From assembly GCA_028873815.1 (NCBI GenBank), contig JAPPNN010000008.1, positions 1 to 64,000 on the forward strand: 64,000 bases of DNA, given 5' to 3'. Made by a program: the position numbers and the translations under genes. Source of the stretch: Gemmatimonadota bacterium. Lineage in GTDB: Bacteria; Gemmatimonadota; Gemmatimonadetes; Longimicrobiales; Gaopeijiaceae. The notes below the pieces were generated by a model. The model did not search any database, had not been told where the DNA came from, and saw nothing but the letters and a program-made list of their open reading frames with translations. Below, in pieces: positions 16,616-25,633 of the stretch (its first letter is position 1; every line of letters starts with the position of its first letter).

Positions 16616-19219
16616 TTAGCGGTCCCAGTCCGCGGGGTCGGGGATCCCGCGGCTGACGAGCGCCTCCAGGGCGGGATCCAGGGCCAGCACCTCCGCCACC
16701 GCCCCGGCGAGCCCGGCGGGCGACGGATCCCGCAGTATCGCCCGCACCTGCCGCGTCTCGGGGTCGCGCACGATGGCTGCGGGCAGGTCGCTCTCGCCGT
16801 CCAGCGTGAAGGATCCGCCGGGCCCCGAGAGCGTGAGGCTCGCGAGCGCGCCCGCCCACCCGGGCCGGACGGGCACGGCGAAGGCGAACCCCCGGGCTCC
16901 GTTCCCATGGGAGATGCGCCACATGTCGAAGCGCAGCGCGAACAGTTCTTCACCCGATGCGTTCCGGCCGCGAATGCGATAGTCGCCGCCGCCCCGGGGC
17001 AGGGAGGCCGGCGCGTCGAGCACGAACGCGGGCTCCAGGTAGGGAACGCCTTCTTCGCTCACGCCGCCCCATAGCAGCAGCGCGCGGCCATCGCCGTCGG
17101 TTACCGTGCGCGAGGCCGATGAGGTCGGCTCGGTGCGGAGGCGGAAGCGCATCGCGTTGTAGAAGTGATAGTCCCCGATCCAGTGCGGATCGCAATAACC
17201 CATGATGTCGGGTTTGTCCGGCGGAACGAGCTCTCCGCCGTCGCGGAAATCGTATCCCCATGCGCCGATGCGCCCGTCCTCCACGGGATACCACGGATCG
17301 ACGCCGTACGCGCTGCACGGGGCGTGGCTGAGGCTCATGTTGTGCCCGAACTCGTGCCCGACGATGTCGGCCCGATCATGACTTGAGAAGCTGGCGAACC
17401 CGCCGACGAAGGCCACGCCTCCGCCGTCGCTGTTCGTCATCGTGCCCATGTAGTGCCCGACTCCCCCCTCCGCGGCACGAATCGCGGCCGTCTGGCCCAG
17501 AAGCGCGCTCTGGTTGTTGGTGGATGCCATCACGACCTCGTGCGCCTTGACCGTCATGTCGCCGATCGGGAGCAGCGTACGCGTATCCCAGAAAAGTTCG
17601 TGCTCCGGCGTCAGGTTGTTCACGAGACTCACGATCGACGCGTCCGGGTCCGAGGTCAGCACGAACGGGATCACCGTGAGATTGAACGTCGGCATCGTCC
17701 GGACATCGACCGACCGCCGGCCGCTGCCGGGGATCCGCCGCGTGAGTCCCAGGGCCGGGTCCAGCGTGCCGCCGGGATCCGTCTCGACGACGATTTCGAG
17801 CCCCGGCTGCACGACCCGTCCCGGAATCACGGCGTTTGCGGTTGTGGCGAGATCGCCTTCCTCGATCTCCGTCGGCACGGGGTTCGACTGCGCGGGAATG
17901 TCGACGACGTGGGTTTCGGCGCCCTCCACGTAGAACCGGGCCCGGACGGCCGGGAAATCGACGGACGCACCTTCAGGGGCGGTGAGAAACACGCGCAGGA
18001 GCGCGGAATCGCCGGCGACGAGCGGCACCGGGAACCGCGACGACTGCACGGCCTGCGTGAGCACGATCGACGCCTCCTGCCCGCACGCGGCGACCCGGTA
18101 TCTGTACAGCCGCTCCAGCCAGTCCCGGAAGGCGGGTTCGGCGGGCGCGCAGAGCGCCGAACCGCCCAGGTGGAGCTGGACCAGCCGCCGCAGCGACGTC
18201 AACTCGGCCGGCAGCGGGCCGGTCAGCCCGGCGTTGTCGGACAGGTTCAGCGCGCGCAGCGCGGCCAGGCGCCCGAACGTCGCGGGCACCGGCCCCTCGA
18301 GGTCGTTGCGCATGAGCAACAGGATCTCGATCCGGCCGAGGTCTCCGAGTTCGGACGGGATGGGTCCCGTGAGATCGTTGTCGCTCAGGTCCAGCCAACG
18401 CAGGTCGCGAAGGCTGCCCAGCGCGGCCGGTATCCGCCCCTCGAATCCGTTGAGGCTGAGATCCAGTACGTCCAGGTAGCGGAAGTCGCCGATCAGCGGC
18501 GGGATCTCGCCGTCGAAGTGATTGTCGCGAAGATCCAGTTGCACGAGGATCGGCAGCCGGCCCAGCTCCGCCGGGATCGTCCCCGCGAGCGCGTTTCGCG
18601 ACAGAACGAGCGACTGGAGCCGGTCGAGGTCGCCGAGTTCGGCGGGCAGATGTCCCTCGAGCCCGTTGAAGTCGAGGCGGAGGTCCGTCACCCGCCCCTC
18701 CGCGTCCACGCCCACGCCATGCCACGTATCCAGCGGCCGGCCCGTCAGCCAGTTGTCGTCGTTGTTCCAGCCCTCGCCGCCCGTCGCCTCGTAGAACGCC
18801 CGCAGCACGACGTGATCCGCCGTCACGAGTTCGGGCACCAGGACGCTGAAGTCCAGCAGGGCCTGAAGCGCCCGCGGATCGCGGGCCCGCATCGTAACGC
18901 GCGCTTCGCCCGGCGCGACCCCGACGACGGTGACGGTAGAGCCCGAGAGCGAAGCGGACGCGACGCCGGCGTCGGAAGTCTCGACCGAGAACGTGAGGGC
19001 GTCCCCGTCCGGATCCGTGAAATAGGCCGCCGCGTCCAGGGTGAGCGTGTCGCCCACGGCGAGTTCCTGTGGCGGGATCGTGCTCGTCGGCGTCGGCCGC
19101 CGGTTGGGAGATGCCGTGGGCGGCGCGGTGCTTTCCTCGCCGCACCCCGCGGCCGAGAGGACGACCAGCGCCAGGAGGCCCGCGGGCAAGACCCGCGGGC
19201 CCCTTCGCCGTCGACTCAC
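16616..19219 (-). CDS. Leucine-rich-repeat metzincin-like lipoprotein
   Basis: An 867-residue lipoprotein (signal ending VLSAAGC). Order: a cadherin/Big-like beta domain (about 40-125; PDGDALTFSVETSD), then plant-type 24-residue leucine-rich repeats (about 150-345; units such as LDLSDNDLTGPIPSELGDL), then a protease-like domain with HEFGHNMSLSH at residues 622-632. That is the HExxHxxxxxH zinc site of metzincins, as in M66-like and M12-type peptidases. A C-terminal beta domain follows. Likely an extracellular or surface zinc protease whose LRR binds protein or glycan; the substrate is unknown. LRR with a metzincin on one chain is unusual. Confidence 0.82.
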   Translation of the reverse strand: MSRRRRGPRVLPAGLLALVVLSAAGCGEESTAPPTASPNRRPTPTSTIPPQELAVGDTLTLDAAAYFTDPDGDALTFSVETSDAGVASASLSGSTVTVVGVAPGEARVTMRARDPRALQALLDFSVLVPELVTADHVVLRAFYEATGGEGWNNDDNWLTGRPLDTWHGVGVDAEGRVTDLRLDFNGLEGHLPAELGDLDRLQSLVLSRNALAGTIPAELGRLPILVQLDLRDNHFDGEIPPLIGDFRYLDVLDLSLNGFEGRIPAALGSLRDLRWLDLSDNDLTGPIPSELGDLGRIEILLLMRNDLEGPVPATFGRLAALRALNLSDNAGLTGPLPAELTSLRRLVQLHLGGSALCAPAEPAFRDWLERLYRYRVAACGQEASIVLTQAVQSSRFPVPLVAGDSALLRVFLTAPEGASVDFPAVRARFYVEGAETHVVDIPAQSNPVPTEIEEGDLATTANAVIPGRVVQPGLEIVVETDPGGTLDPALGLTRRIPGSGRRSVDVRTMPTFNLTVIPFVLTSDPDASIVSLVNNLTPEHELFWDTRTLLPIGDMTVKAHEVVMASTNNQSALLGQTAAIRAAEGGVGHYMGTMTNSDGGGVAFVGGFASFSSHDRADIVGHEFGHNMSLSHAPCSAYGVDPWYPVEDGRIGAWGYDFRDGGELVPPDKPDIMGYCDPHWIGDYHFYNAMRFRLRTEPTSSASRTVTDGDGRALLLWGGVSEEGVPYLEPAFVLDAPASLPRGGGDYRIRGRNASGEELFALRFDMWRISHGNGARGFAFAVPVRPGWAGALASLTLSGPGGSFTLDGESDLPAAIVRDPETRQVRAILRDPSPAGLAGAVAEVLALDPALEALVSRGIPDPADWDR

Positions 19220-19235
19220 CGGACGCCCACGTCGG

Positions 19236-22200
19236 TCAGCTCGTGGCGCGCGGCGGGGTGCGCACGATGACGCCGGGGACGCCGGCCTCGCGCAGCCGGT
19301 TGTTGAACTCCGCCACGTCGGTGTCGATGATCTGCTGCAGCGTGTTCAGCCACCCGCCGAGTTCGGCCTCGAGTTCGTCGGCGCGGACGGCCGCCACCGC
19401 GTTGGGGCGGTCGTAGGTCGACGCAATGTAGCCGTACAGGTTCGCGATCTCGTTGTCGAGCATGGGCGGGAAGTTGAGCATGTCCTGCCCCGACCGGTTC
19501 CTCGTCTGGAAGAGCTCCTCCTCCACATCCGTGAGCTTCTCGCCCGCGCCGTCCGCCATCTCCGTGAAGTCATCGCCGTAGCCGGCCTCCTCCACCGACA
19601 CCGCGATGTCGCTCATCTGCGTCCGGACCGAGCGCACCTCGCGCACGGCGTCGTGCGACTGCTGGAGCAGTCCGCGCACCCGCACCATCAGGTCGTGCTG
19701 CGCCTGCAGGTCGGCGACCGTGACCTGGTCGGCCACCCGCGGGTCGATGCGGAGCGCCAGCGGCTGCGTCTGCGTCTGCGTCGCCTCACCCGCCGTCAGG
19801 CGCACCTCGTAGCGTCCGGGCACCGCGGGCACGCGTCCCGTGAAGCCCCAGATCCGGGCGCCCTGCACGAGATCGGGCCCTTCGCCCTGAAGATTCCACA
19901 CCATGCGGTTGAGGCCCGCGCTCGTCTGCAGGCGGTCCGGCGACCACGTCGGCGCGCGCCCGATCGCCGCCTTCGCCTCATCATCCCACGAACCGGGGTT
20001 CGAGGAGTAGACCCGCACGACCTCGCCGCCCCCATCCACGATCTCGAGGTTGATCGTCTCCTCCATCCCCTCGCCGAGCGCGAAGTGAATCGCCGCGCCG
20101 TTGGGGAAGACGCTCTGCGCGCGCACCGCATCGCGCGGCACGTAGAGGTGGACGTCGGCCGCCAGCGTGGCCGCGGACATCGTCCTGAGGGGCGACACGT
20201 CATCGAGAATCCAGAACGAGCGGCCCTGCGTGCCGATGACGAGATCGCCCTCGTGCACGAGCATGTCCGTGATCGGCGTGATCGGCAGGTTCTGCTGGAA
20301 GCGCTGCCAGTTGCCGCCGCCGTCGAAGCTCACGTAGAGCCCGAACTCCGTGCCCGCGTAGAGGAGGCCCTCCCGCACCGGGTCCTCGCGCACGACGCGC
20401 ACGAAGTGGCCGGGCTCGATCCCGTTCCCCGAGAGGCGGGTCCAGCTCTCCCCGTAGTCGTCCGTGCGCCACATGTAGGGCGTGTTGTCCTGCATCCGGT
20501 AGCGATAGACGGCGACGTGCGCCCGCCCCGCGCCGTGCGCCGAGAGGTCGATCATGTTGACGGTCGAGAACTCGGGCAGGTCGCCCGGCGTCACGTCCTC
20601 CCAACTCGCCCCGTCGTCCCGCGACACATGGATGAGGCCGTCGTCCGACCCCGCCCACAGGACGCCCGCCTCGTGCGGCGACTCCTCGAAGGCGAAGATC
20701 GTCCCGTACATCTCCACCCCGGTGTTGTCCCATGTGATGCGTCCGCCCGCGTGCTCCATCTTCGTCGTGTCGTTGCGCGTGAGGTCCGGGCTGATCGTCT
20801 CCCACGAGTACCCCGCGTCCGATGTCCGGTTCACGTACTGCGACGTGTGATAGATGACGTCGGGGTCGTGCGGGGAGATCCGGATGGGCGCGTTCCACTG
20901 AAAGCGGTGCTTCATCGTCTTCGGCGCCTGTCCCAACTGGAGCTGCGGATAGAGGAGCATCTGCCGCACGTCGCCCGTGCCCCGGTCCACCCGGTTGATG
21001 CTGCCGCCGTAGCAGCCCGCGTACGTCACGTTCGGGTTCCGCGGGTCAATCGCGATGTGGCCGCTCTCGCAGCCGCCGACCGCGGCCCAGTGCTGCGCCG
21101 GCTGCACCGCCGGCATGCCGCGGCTCGGCACCATGATCGTGGAGTTGTCCTGCTGCGAGCCGTACACGCGGTAGGGGAACTGGTTGTCGACGAACACCCG
21201 GTACATCTCGGCCGTGACCTGGTTGTAGTACGTGGACCAGCTCTCCGCGCCGGTCGTCGTCACCTGCCCGCCGCCGTCGTTCGCCACCACCTGGAAGTCG
21301 GGATTCTCGTAGTTGATCCACAGGTCGTGCACATCCCCGTGCGGGACGCCGTACCCCTGCCACGTCGCGCCGCCGTCAATGGACTTGTTGTAGCCGACGT
21401 TGAGGGCGTACACCGTGTTCTCGTCCACCGGGTCGGCGTAGATGTGGGTGTAGTACCAGGCGCGCTGCTGGAGCCCGCGGTCATCGTTCACCCGCCGCCA
21501 GCTGTCGCCCCCGTCCTCGGAGCGGTAGACGCCGCCCCGGTCGTTGGGCGCCTCCATGAGCACCCACACCCGGTCGGGGTTCGCCCGGGAAACGGTGACC
21601 GCCGACTTGCCGACAAGTCCGGTGGGGAGGCCGCCCTCGAGCCGGTTCCACGTGTCCCCGCCGTCGGTCGACCGGAACACGCCGGACTCCTCCGAGCCGG
21701 AGATCGCGGTCCACGGCTTGCGCTCGCCCCGCCACGCCGTCGCGAAAACGATGCGCGGATTCGCCGGGTTGATCGCGAGGTCCACCGCGCCGGTGGAGTC
21801 GGAGATCGCGAGCACGTGGTCCCACGTCTCCCCGCCGTCCGACGTGCGGAAGACGCCGCGCTCCGGGTTGGGCCCGAAGGGGTCGCCCAGCGCGGCCACG
21901 AAGGCGACGTCCGCGTCGTCCGGGTGGACCTCGATGCGGCCGATCTGCCCCGCGTTCGGGAGTCCGACGTGGGTCCACGAGTCGCCGCCGTCGGTGCTGC
22001 GGTAGACGCCGATCCCCTTCGACACGTTGCCGCGGATGGGGGCCGATCCGGTGCCCACGTAGATGACGTTCGCGTCGCTGTCCGCCACGTCGATCGCCCC
22101 GATCGAGCCCGTCTCCATGTAGCCGTCGGAGATGTTGCGCCAGTTGAGGCCGGCGTCGTCCGTGCGCCACACGCCGCCGCCCGTCGCGCCCATGAAATAG

Positions 22201-22415
22201 GTGAGCGGCTGCTCGGTGATCCCCGCGACGGCCGTGCTGCGCCCGCCCCGCGGCGGCCCGATGGACCGGAAGCTGAGGCCCGCGACATCGGCGGAGTCGA
22301 ACACCACCGCCTCCTGGGCGGCGAGCGCCGAGGGTGCGACGGCGAGGTCCGCCGCGCCGAAGACGGCTGCGGCGAGGGTGAGAGAGGTCGGCGTGACGAT
22401 GGCCAGCTTGCGCAT
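19236..22415 (-). CDS. Sortilin/VPS10-like beta-propeller exported protein
   Basis: A 1059-residue protein. The start at 22415 (MRKLAIVTPTS) has AGGAG 10 bases upstream and gives a signal peptide ending around PSALAAQ. Many BNR/Asp-box repeats of the form YRSTDGGDSWTHVG and FRTSDGGETWDHVL make two propellers, as in VPS10/sortilin and GH74-like proteins, followed by a C-terminal helical and beta-sandwich region (about 820-1059). These proteins are often labelled glycosyl hydrolase, but no catalytic aspartate pair can be assigned from sequence. Abundant in Gemmatimonadota and Bacteroidota secretomes by family knowledge. Function unknown. Confidence 0.85.
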   Translation of the reverse strand: MRKLAIVTPTSLTLAAAVFGAADLAVAPSALAAQEAVVFDSADVAGLSFRSIGPPRGGRSTAVAGITEQPLTYFMGATGGGVWRTDDAGLNWRNISDGYMETGSIGAIDVADSDANVIYVGTGSAPIRGNVSKGIGVYRSTDGGDSWTHVGLPNAGQIGRIEVHPDDADVAFVAALGDPFGPNPERGVFRTSDGGETWDHVLAISDSTGAVDLAINPANPRIVFATAWRGERKPWTAISGSEESGVFRSTDGGDTWNRLEGGLPTGLVGKSAVTVSRANPDRVWVLMEAPNDRGGVYRSEDGGDSWRRVNDDRGLQQRAWYYTHIYADPVDENTVYALNVGYNKSIDGGATWQGYGVPHGDVHDLWINYENPDFQVVANDGGGQVTTTGAESWSTYYNQVTAEMYRVFVDNQFPYRVYGSQQDNSTIMVPSRGMPAVQPAQHWAAVGGCESGHIAIDPRNPNVTYAGCYGGSINRVDRGTGDVRQMLLYPQLQLGQAPKTMKHRFQWNAPIRISPHDPDVIYHTSQYVNRTSDAGYSWETISPDLTRNDTTKMEHAGGRITWDNTGVEMYGTIFAFEESPHEAGVLWAGSDDGLIHVSRDDGASWEDVTPGDLPEFSTVNMIDLSAHGAGRAHVAVYRYRMQDNTPYMWRTDDYGESWTRLSGNGIEPGHFVRVVREDPVREGLLYAGTEFGLYVSFDGGGNWQRFQQNLPITPITDMLVHEGDLVIGTQGRSFWILDDVSPLRTMSAATLAADVHLYVPRDAVRAQSVFPNGAAIHFALGEGMEETINLEIVDGGGEVVRVYSSNPGSWDDEAKAAIGRAPTWSPDRLQTSAGLNRMVWNLQGEGPDLVQGARIWGFTGRVPAVPGRYEVRLTAGEATQTQTQPLALRIDPRVADQVTVADLQAQHDLMVRVRGLLQQSHDAVREVRSVRTQMSDIAVSVEEAGYGDDFTEMADGAGEKLTDVEEELFQTRNRSGQDMLNFPPMLDNEIANLYGYIASTYDRPNAVAAVRADELEAELGGWLNTLQQIIDTDVAEFNNRLREAGVPGVIVRTPPRATS

Positions 22416-22507
22416 GGGGCTCTTGCTCCTGTTCCGGTTGGACCGCGGCCCGCCAACGTAGATAGACGAAGCCCGCCGCGACAATCACGGTGATTGCCGC
22501 CCGGCGT

Positions 22508-23827
22508 TCAGGCGGTGGTGGCCGCTTCGCTGAAGAAGTCGCGGAGCGTGCGTGCGACCAGCGCGTCCTCGCCTTCGCGGAGGAGGCGCGTGCGGACCGT
22601 CATCAGGTAGGCGAGGCGCGGCTCCCCGGCCATGAGGCCGGCTTTCGCCTCGTCGGTCGTGAGGGGGATGACCTCGGGGTCCCAGGTGAGTTCGACGTCC
22701 TCGTAGCCCGCCGTGTTCGTCACGACCTCGGCGGTGAGGCCGGGGACGTCGGCGAGGTCGGCGGCGATGCGACGGGCCATGTCGGACCAGCCCACGACCC
22801 ACGATTCGACGTCACGCTCCACGTAGCGGTCCAGGGCGACCACGAGACCGACGATCTCCTCCTTCCCAACCTTCATGCCCCGGCCGATGCCATCGTTCGG
22901 CGAGGCGTTCAGACGGGCCGCTTCGACGAGGTCCGCCCGCCCGGCCAGGATGCCGGACGACTGCGGGCCGCCGATCCCCTTGCCGCCGCTGATCACGATC
23001 AGGTCCGCCCCCGCCTCGACGAACTCCACGAGACCCACCCCGGTCGGGAGGTCCGACGCCATGTCCACGAGCACGGGGACGCCCGCGGCGCGCCCGATCT
23101 CGATCTGCTCGCGCACGGTCATGACCTCCGGCCCGGGAGCCGGCGCCCAGTCCACGGGGGCCGGCGGCGCGAACATCGTCTGGCGCTCCGCCGTCGCGAG
23201 GGCCGCGATCATTGCCGTCCGCTCCGTCAGCTTCGCGTGGAAATCGTCCCGCGTCTCCGCCTCGACGATCGTCATCCCCGCGTCCCGGTACGCCCGGTCG
23301 TAGCCGAACCGGTGCGGCGTCTGGATCAGGCACTCCCGCCGCGGCCAGGTGGGGAGGGGAAGCGCGTGGACCCGCTCCGGGTCCGTGCCCGTCAGGCAGC
23401 CCGCCGCCCCGAGCACCATGGCCGAGAACCCGCCCGCCGTGACGAGCGCCGCCTCGGTCCCGAGCCGCTCCGCGATCCGCGCCCCCGCCGCCCCGAGCAG
23501 TTCGTTCATATCGACGAAGAACTCGTTCGCCTCGGCCATCGCCGCGATGACCTCGGCATCCATGCGTCCGCCGCCCAGCCGGGAAACGTGCTCGTGCGCC
23601 GGCAGGTGCGGCCGGACGCCCAGGAGTCGCGTATAGATGTTGTCGCGGTAGCGGGCTTCAAGCGCGTCCGGATCGGTCGGCCACTCCCCCGAGACCGCCC
23701 CCTGTGCGCCAACTCCGGCCCCCCGCGCGCCGCCGCTCGTCCCCGGCCCACACCCCGACAGCCCGATCGTGAGCCCCGCCGCCCCGGCACCCGTCCGCAC
23801 CACGAACCCGCGCCGGTCGACGGTCAC
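22508..23827 (-). CDS. Tat-exported SelA/DgaE-like PLP-dependent protein
   Basis: A 439-residue protein with a twin-arginine signal and lipobox (RRGFVVRTGAGAAG ... GLSGC, residues 5-26), so assembled in the cytoplasm and exported with cofactor. The body is a fold-type I PLP enzyme of the SelA/D-glucosaminate ammonia-lyase group: VTAGGFSAMVLGAAGCLTG, VLVDMASDLPTG, and LIVISGGKGIGGPQSSG with Lys283 as the likely Schiff-base lysine. It is not a true selenocysteine synthase: no tRNA-binding N-terminus and it is exported. GTG start. It follows pntB by 34 bases and may be co-transcribed. Confidence 0.8.
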   Translation of the reverse strand: MTVDRRGFVVRTGAGAAGLTIGLSGCGPGTSGGARGAGVGAQGAVSGEWPTDPDALEARYRDNIYTRLLGVRPHLPAHEHVSRLGGGRMDAEVIAAMAEANEFFVDMNELLGAAGARIAERLGTEAALVTAGGFSAMVLGAAGCLTGTDPERVHALPLPTWPRRECLIQTPHRFGYDRAYRDAGMTIVEAETRDDFHAKLTERTAMIAALATAERQTMFAPPAPVDWAPAPGPEVMTVREQIEIGRAAGVPVLVDMASDLPTGVGLVEFVEAGADLIVISGGKGIGGPQSSGILAGRADLVEAARLNASPNDGIGRGMKVGKEEIVGLVVALDRYVERDVESWVVGWSDMARRIAADLADVPGLTAEVVTNTAGYEDVELTWDPEVIPLTTDEAKAGLMAGEPRLAYLMTVRTRLLREGEDALVARTLRDFFSEAATTA

Positions 23828-23861
23828 GATCCCGGAACCGGGTTTGGCGGCGGTCCGCGCA

Positions 23862-25265
23862 TCAGAGTTGCTTCACCTCTTCGGTGATACGGGCGAGGGC
23901 GTCGGAGGCGTCTCCGAAGAACATGCGGTTGTTCCGCAGGTAGAAGAGCGGGTTGTCGATGCCGGCGTAGCCCACGGACAGCGAGCGCTTGATGACAATG
24001 CACGTCTTCGCGCGGTCGGTCTCGATGATCGGCATGCCCCCGATCGGGCTCGAGGGGTCGTCGCGCGCGAGCGGGTTCACGACGTCGTTCGCTCCCACGA
24101 CCACGGCGACGTCGATGTTCTCCATGTCCGGGTTCACGTCCTCGGGCTCGCAGAGTTGCTCGTACGGCACGTTCGCCTCCGCGAGGAGGACGTTCATGTG
24201 TCCCGGCATCCGCCCGGCCACCGGGTGCACGCAGTAGCGCACCGAGACGCCGCGCTCCGTCAGCAGGTCGGCGAGTTCGCGCACCCGGTGCTGCGCCTGC
24301 GCCACGGCGAGCCCGTAGCCGGGGACGAAGATGACCTGCGAGGCGTAGCCCAGGACCATGGCGGAGTCCTCGGCCTCGATCGGCGTCGCCACGCGGTCGC
24401 CGTCCGCCGCGCGCCCCGCCGTCGCCGACCCCGTCCCGAAGGCGCTGAACAGGACGTTCGCCAGCGAGCGGTTCATCGCGCGGCACATGATGCCGGTGAG
24501 GATGAGTCCGGAGGCGCCGACCAGCGCGCCCGAGATGATGAGCGCGTTGTTGCCGAGCACGAACCCGGCCGACGCCGCCGCGAGCCCCGAATAGGAGTTG
24601 AGCAGCGCCACCACGACCGGCATGTCCGCGCCCCCGATCGGAATCACGAACAGGACGCCCAGGATGAGCGCGGCCGCGATCAGGCTCCAGTAGAAGACGA
24701 GGTTCGACTCGAAGCCGACCAGGTAGACCGCCAGCACCACCGCGACGCCCAGGAGGAGGCCCGCGGAGAACTTCACGAGCGGGTTCGAGATCGCGTTGCC
24801 CGTCACGAACCCCTGCAGCTTCCCGAACGCGATCATGCTGCCCGAGAAGGTGACGGCGCCGATCAGCGTCCCCGCCATGATCGACACCCCGGAGTCGATG
24901 GCGAGCGTCTCCCCGCCCGCGCCGCCCGCGACCCGCAGGTACTCCCCCACCGCGACGAGGCCCGACGCGGCCCCGCCGAACCCGTTGAACACCGCCACCA
25001 TCTCCGGCATGGCGGTCATCTTCACCGTCCGGGCCATGACCCCGCCGATCAGCCCCCCGATGGCAACGCCGGCGATGATCCACGTGTACTCCAGGCCGCT
25101 CTCGAGCAGCGTCGCGATCACCGCGAGCAGCATGCCGATCGCGGCGAGCCGGTTGCCCCCGGCCGCCGTGTCCGGATGGCTGAGCCGCTTGATCCCGAGA
25201 ATGAAGAGAACCGCGGACGCCAGGTAGGCGAGCGGGATGGCCGTCGAGAATCCTGACATTTCCAT
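23862..25265 (-). CDS. pntB: NAD(P) transhydrogenase subunit beta
   Basis: A 467-residue protein: about eight to nine membrane helices (residues 1-265), then the NADP(H)-binding domain III with VIFVPGYGLAVAQAQH (GxGxxV-type loop) and VVVGANDVVNPLARDDPSSPIGGMP, which is diagnostic of PntB. With PntA1 and PntA2 it forms the proton-translocating transhydrogenase that makes NADPH from NADH at the expense of proton-motive force. The start MEMSGF at 25265 lies 2 bases from the pntA2 stop; MSGF at 25259 is an alternative. Confidence 0.95.
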   Translation of the reverse strand: MEMSGFSTAIPLAYLASAVLFILGIKRLSHPDTAAGGNRLAAIGMLLAVIATLLESGLEYTWIIAGVAIGGLIGGVMARTVKMTAMPEMVAVFNGFGGAASGLVAVGEYLRVAGGAGGETLAIDSGVSIMAGTLIGAVTFSGSMIAFGKLQGFVTGNAISNPLVKFSAGLLLGVAVVLAVYLVGFESNLVFYWSLIAAALILGVLFVIPIGGADMPVVVALLNSYSGLAAASAGFVLGNNALIISGALVGASGLILTGIMCRAMNRSLANVLFSAFGTGSATAGRAADGDRVATPIEAEDSAMVLGYASQVIFVPGYGLAVAQAQHRVRELADLLTERGVSVRYCVHPVAGRMPGHMNVLLAEANVPYEQLCEPEDVNPDMENIDVAVVVGANDVVNPLARDDPSSPIGGMPIIETDRAKTCIVIKRSLSVGYAGIDNPLFYLRNNRMFFGDASDALARITEEVKQL

Positions 25266-25267
25266 CG

Positions 25268-25561
25268 CTAGCTCGCGTCCTTGCTCTTGAACATCTGGAG
25301 CATGCGGTCGGTGACGAGAAAGCCGCCGACGACGTTGATCGTGGCGAGGATCAGCGCCGCCAGCCCGATCCACCGCATGAGCACCGCGTCTCCGGCGCGT
25401 CCGATCACGAGCAGCGCACCCACGATCGAGATCCCGGAGATCGCGTTGGACCCCGACATGAGGGGCGTGTGCAGCGTGGGCGGCACCTTCGTGATGAGTT
25501 CGAAGCCCACGAACATCGCGAGCACGAACACATACAGTCCGATCAGGAGCGTTCCTTCCAT
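25268..25561 (-). CDS. pntA2: NAD(P) transhydrogenase subunit alpha part 2
   Basis: A 97-residue membrane protein with three to four helices (LLIGLYVFVLAMFVGFELI ... TPLMSGSNAISGISIVGALL). It matches domain IIa of the alpha subunit, which is a separate polypeptide in split alpha enzymes such as that of Rhodospirillum. It is encoded between the soluble alpha-1 and beta subunits, 72 bases after pntA1 and 2 bases before pntB. Confidence 0.93.
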   Translation of the reverse strand: MEGTLLIGLYVFVLAMFVGFELITKVPPTLHTPLMSGSNAISGISIVGALLVIGRAGDAVLMRWIGLAALILATINVVGGFLVTDRMLQMFKSKDAS

Positions 25562-25633
25562 CGGCCAGGCCTCGTCGTTGGGTTGCGCCCGGGGTCGGCG
25601 GCTCCGGCTCCGGGCTCCGTCATCATGCGCGCG

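Noticed and set aside
19041-22493. 1150-codon plus-strand frame opposite the sortilin-like gene
   Set aside because: His/Arg/Val-rich antisense of Asp-box repeats, no ribosome site or domain.
22508-23827. Selenocysteine synthase (SelA) and hence a selenoprotein system
   Set aside because: The protein is exported, lacks the SelA N-terminal tRNA-binding domain, and no selB, selD or tRNA-Sec is in the window.
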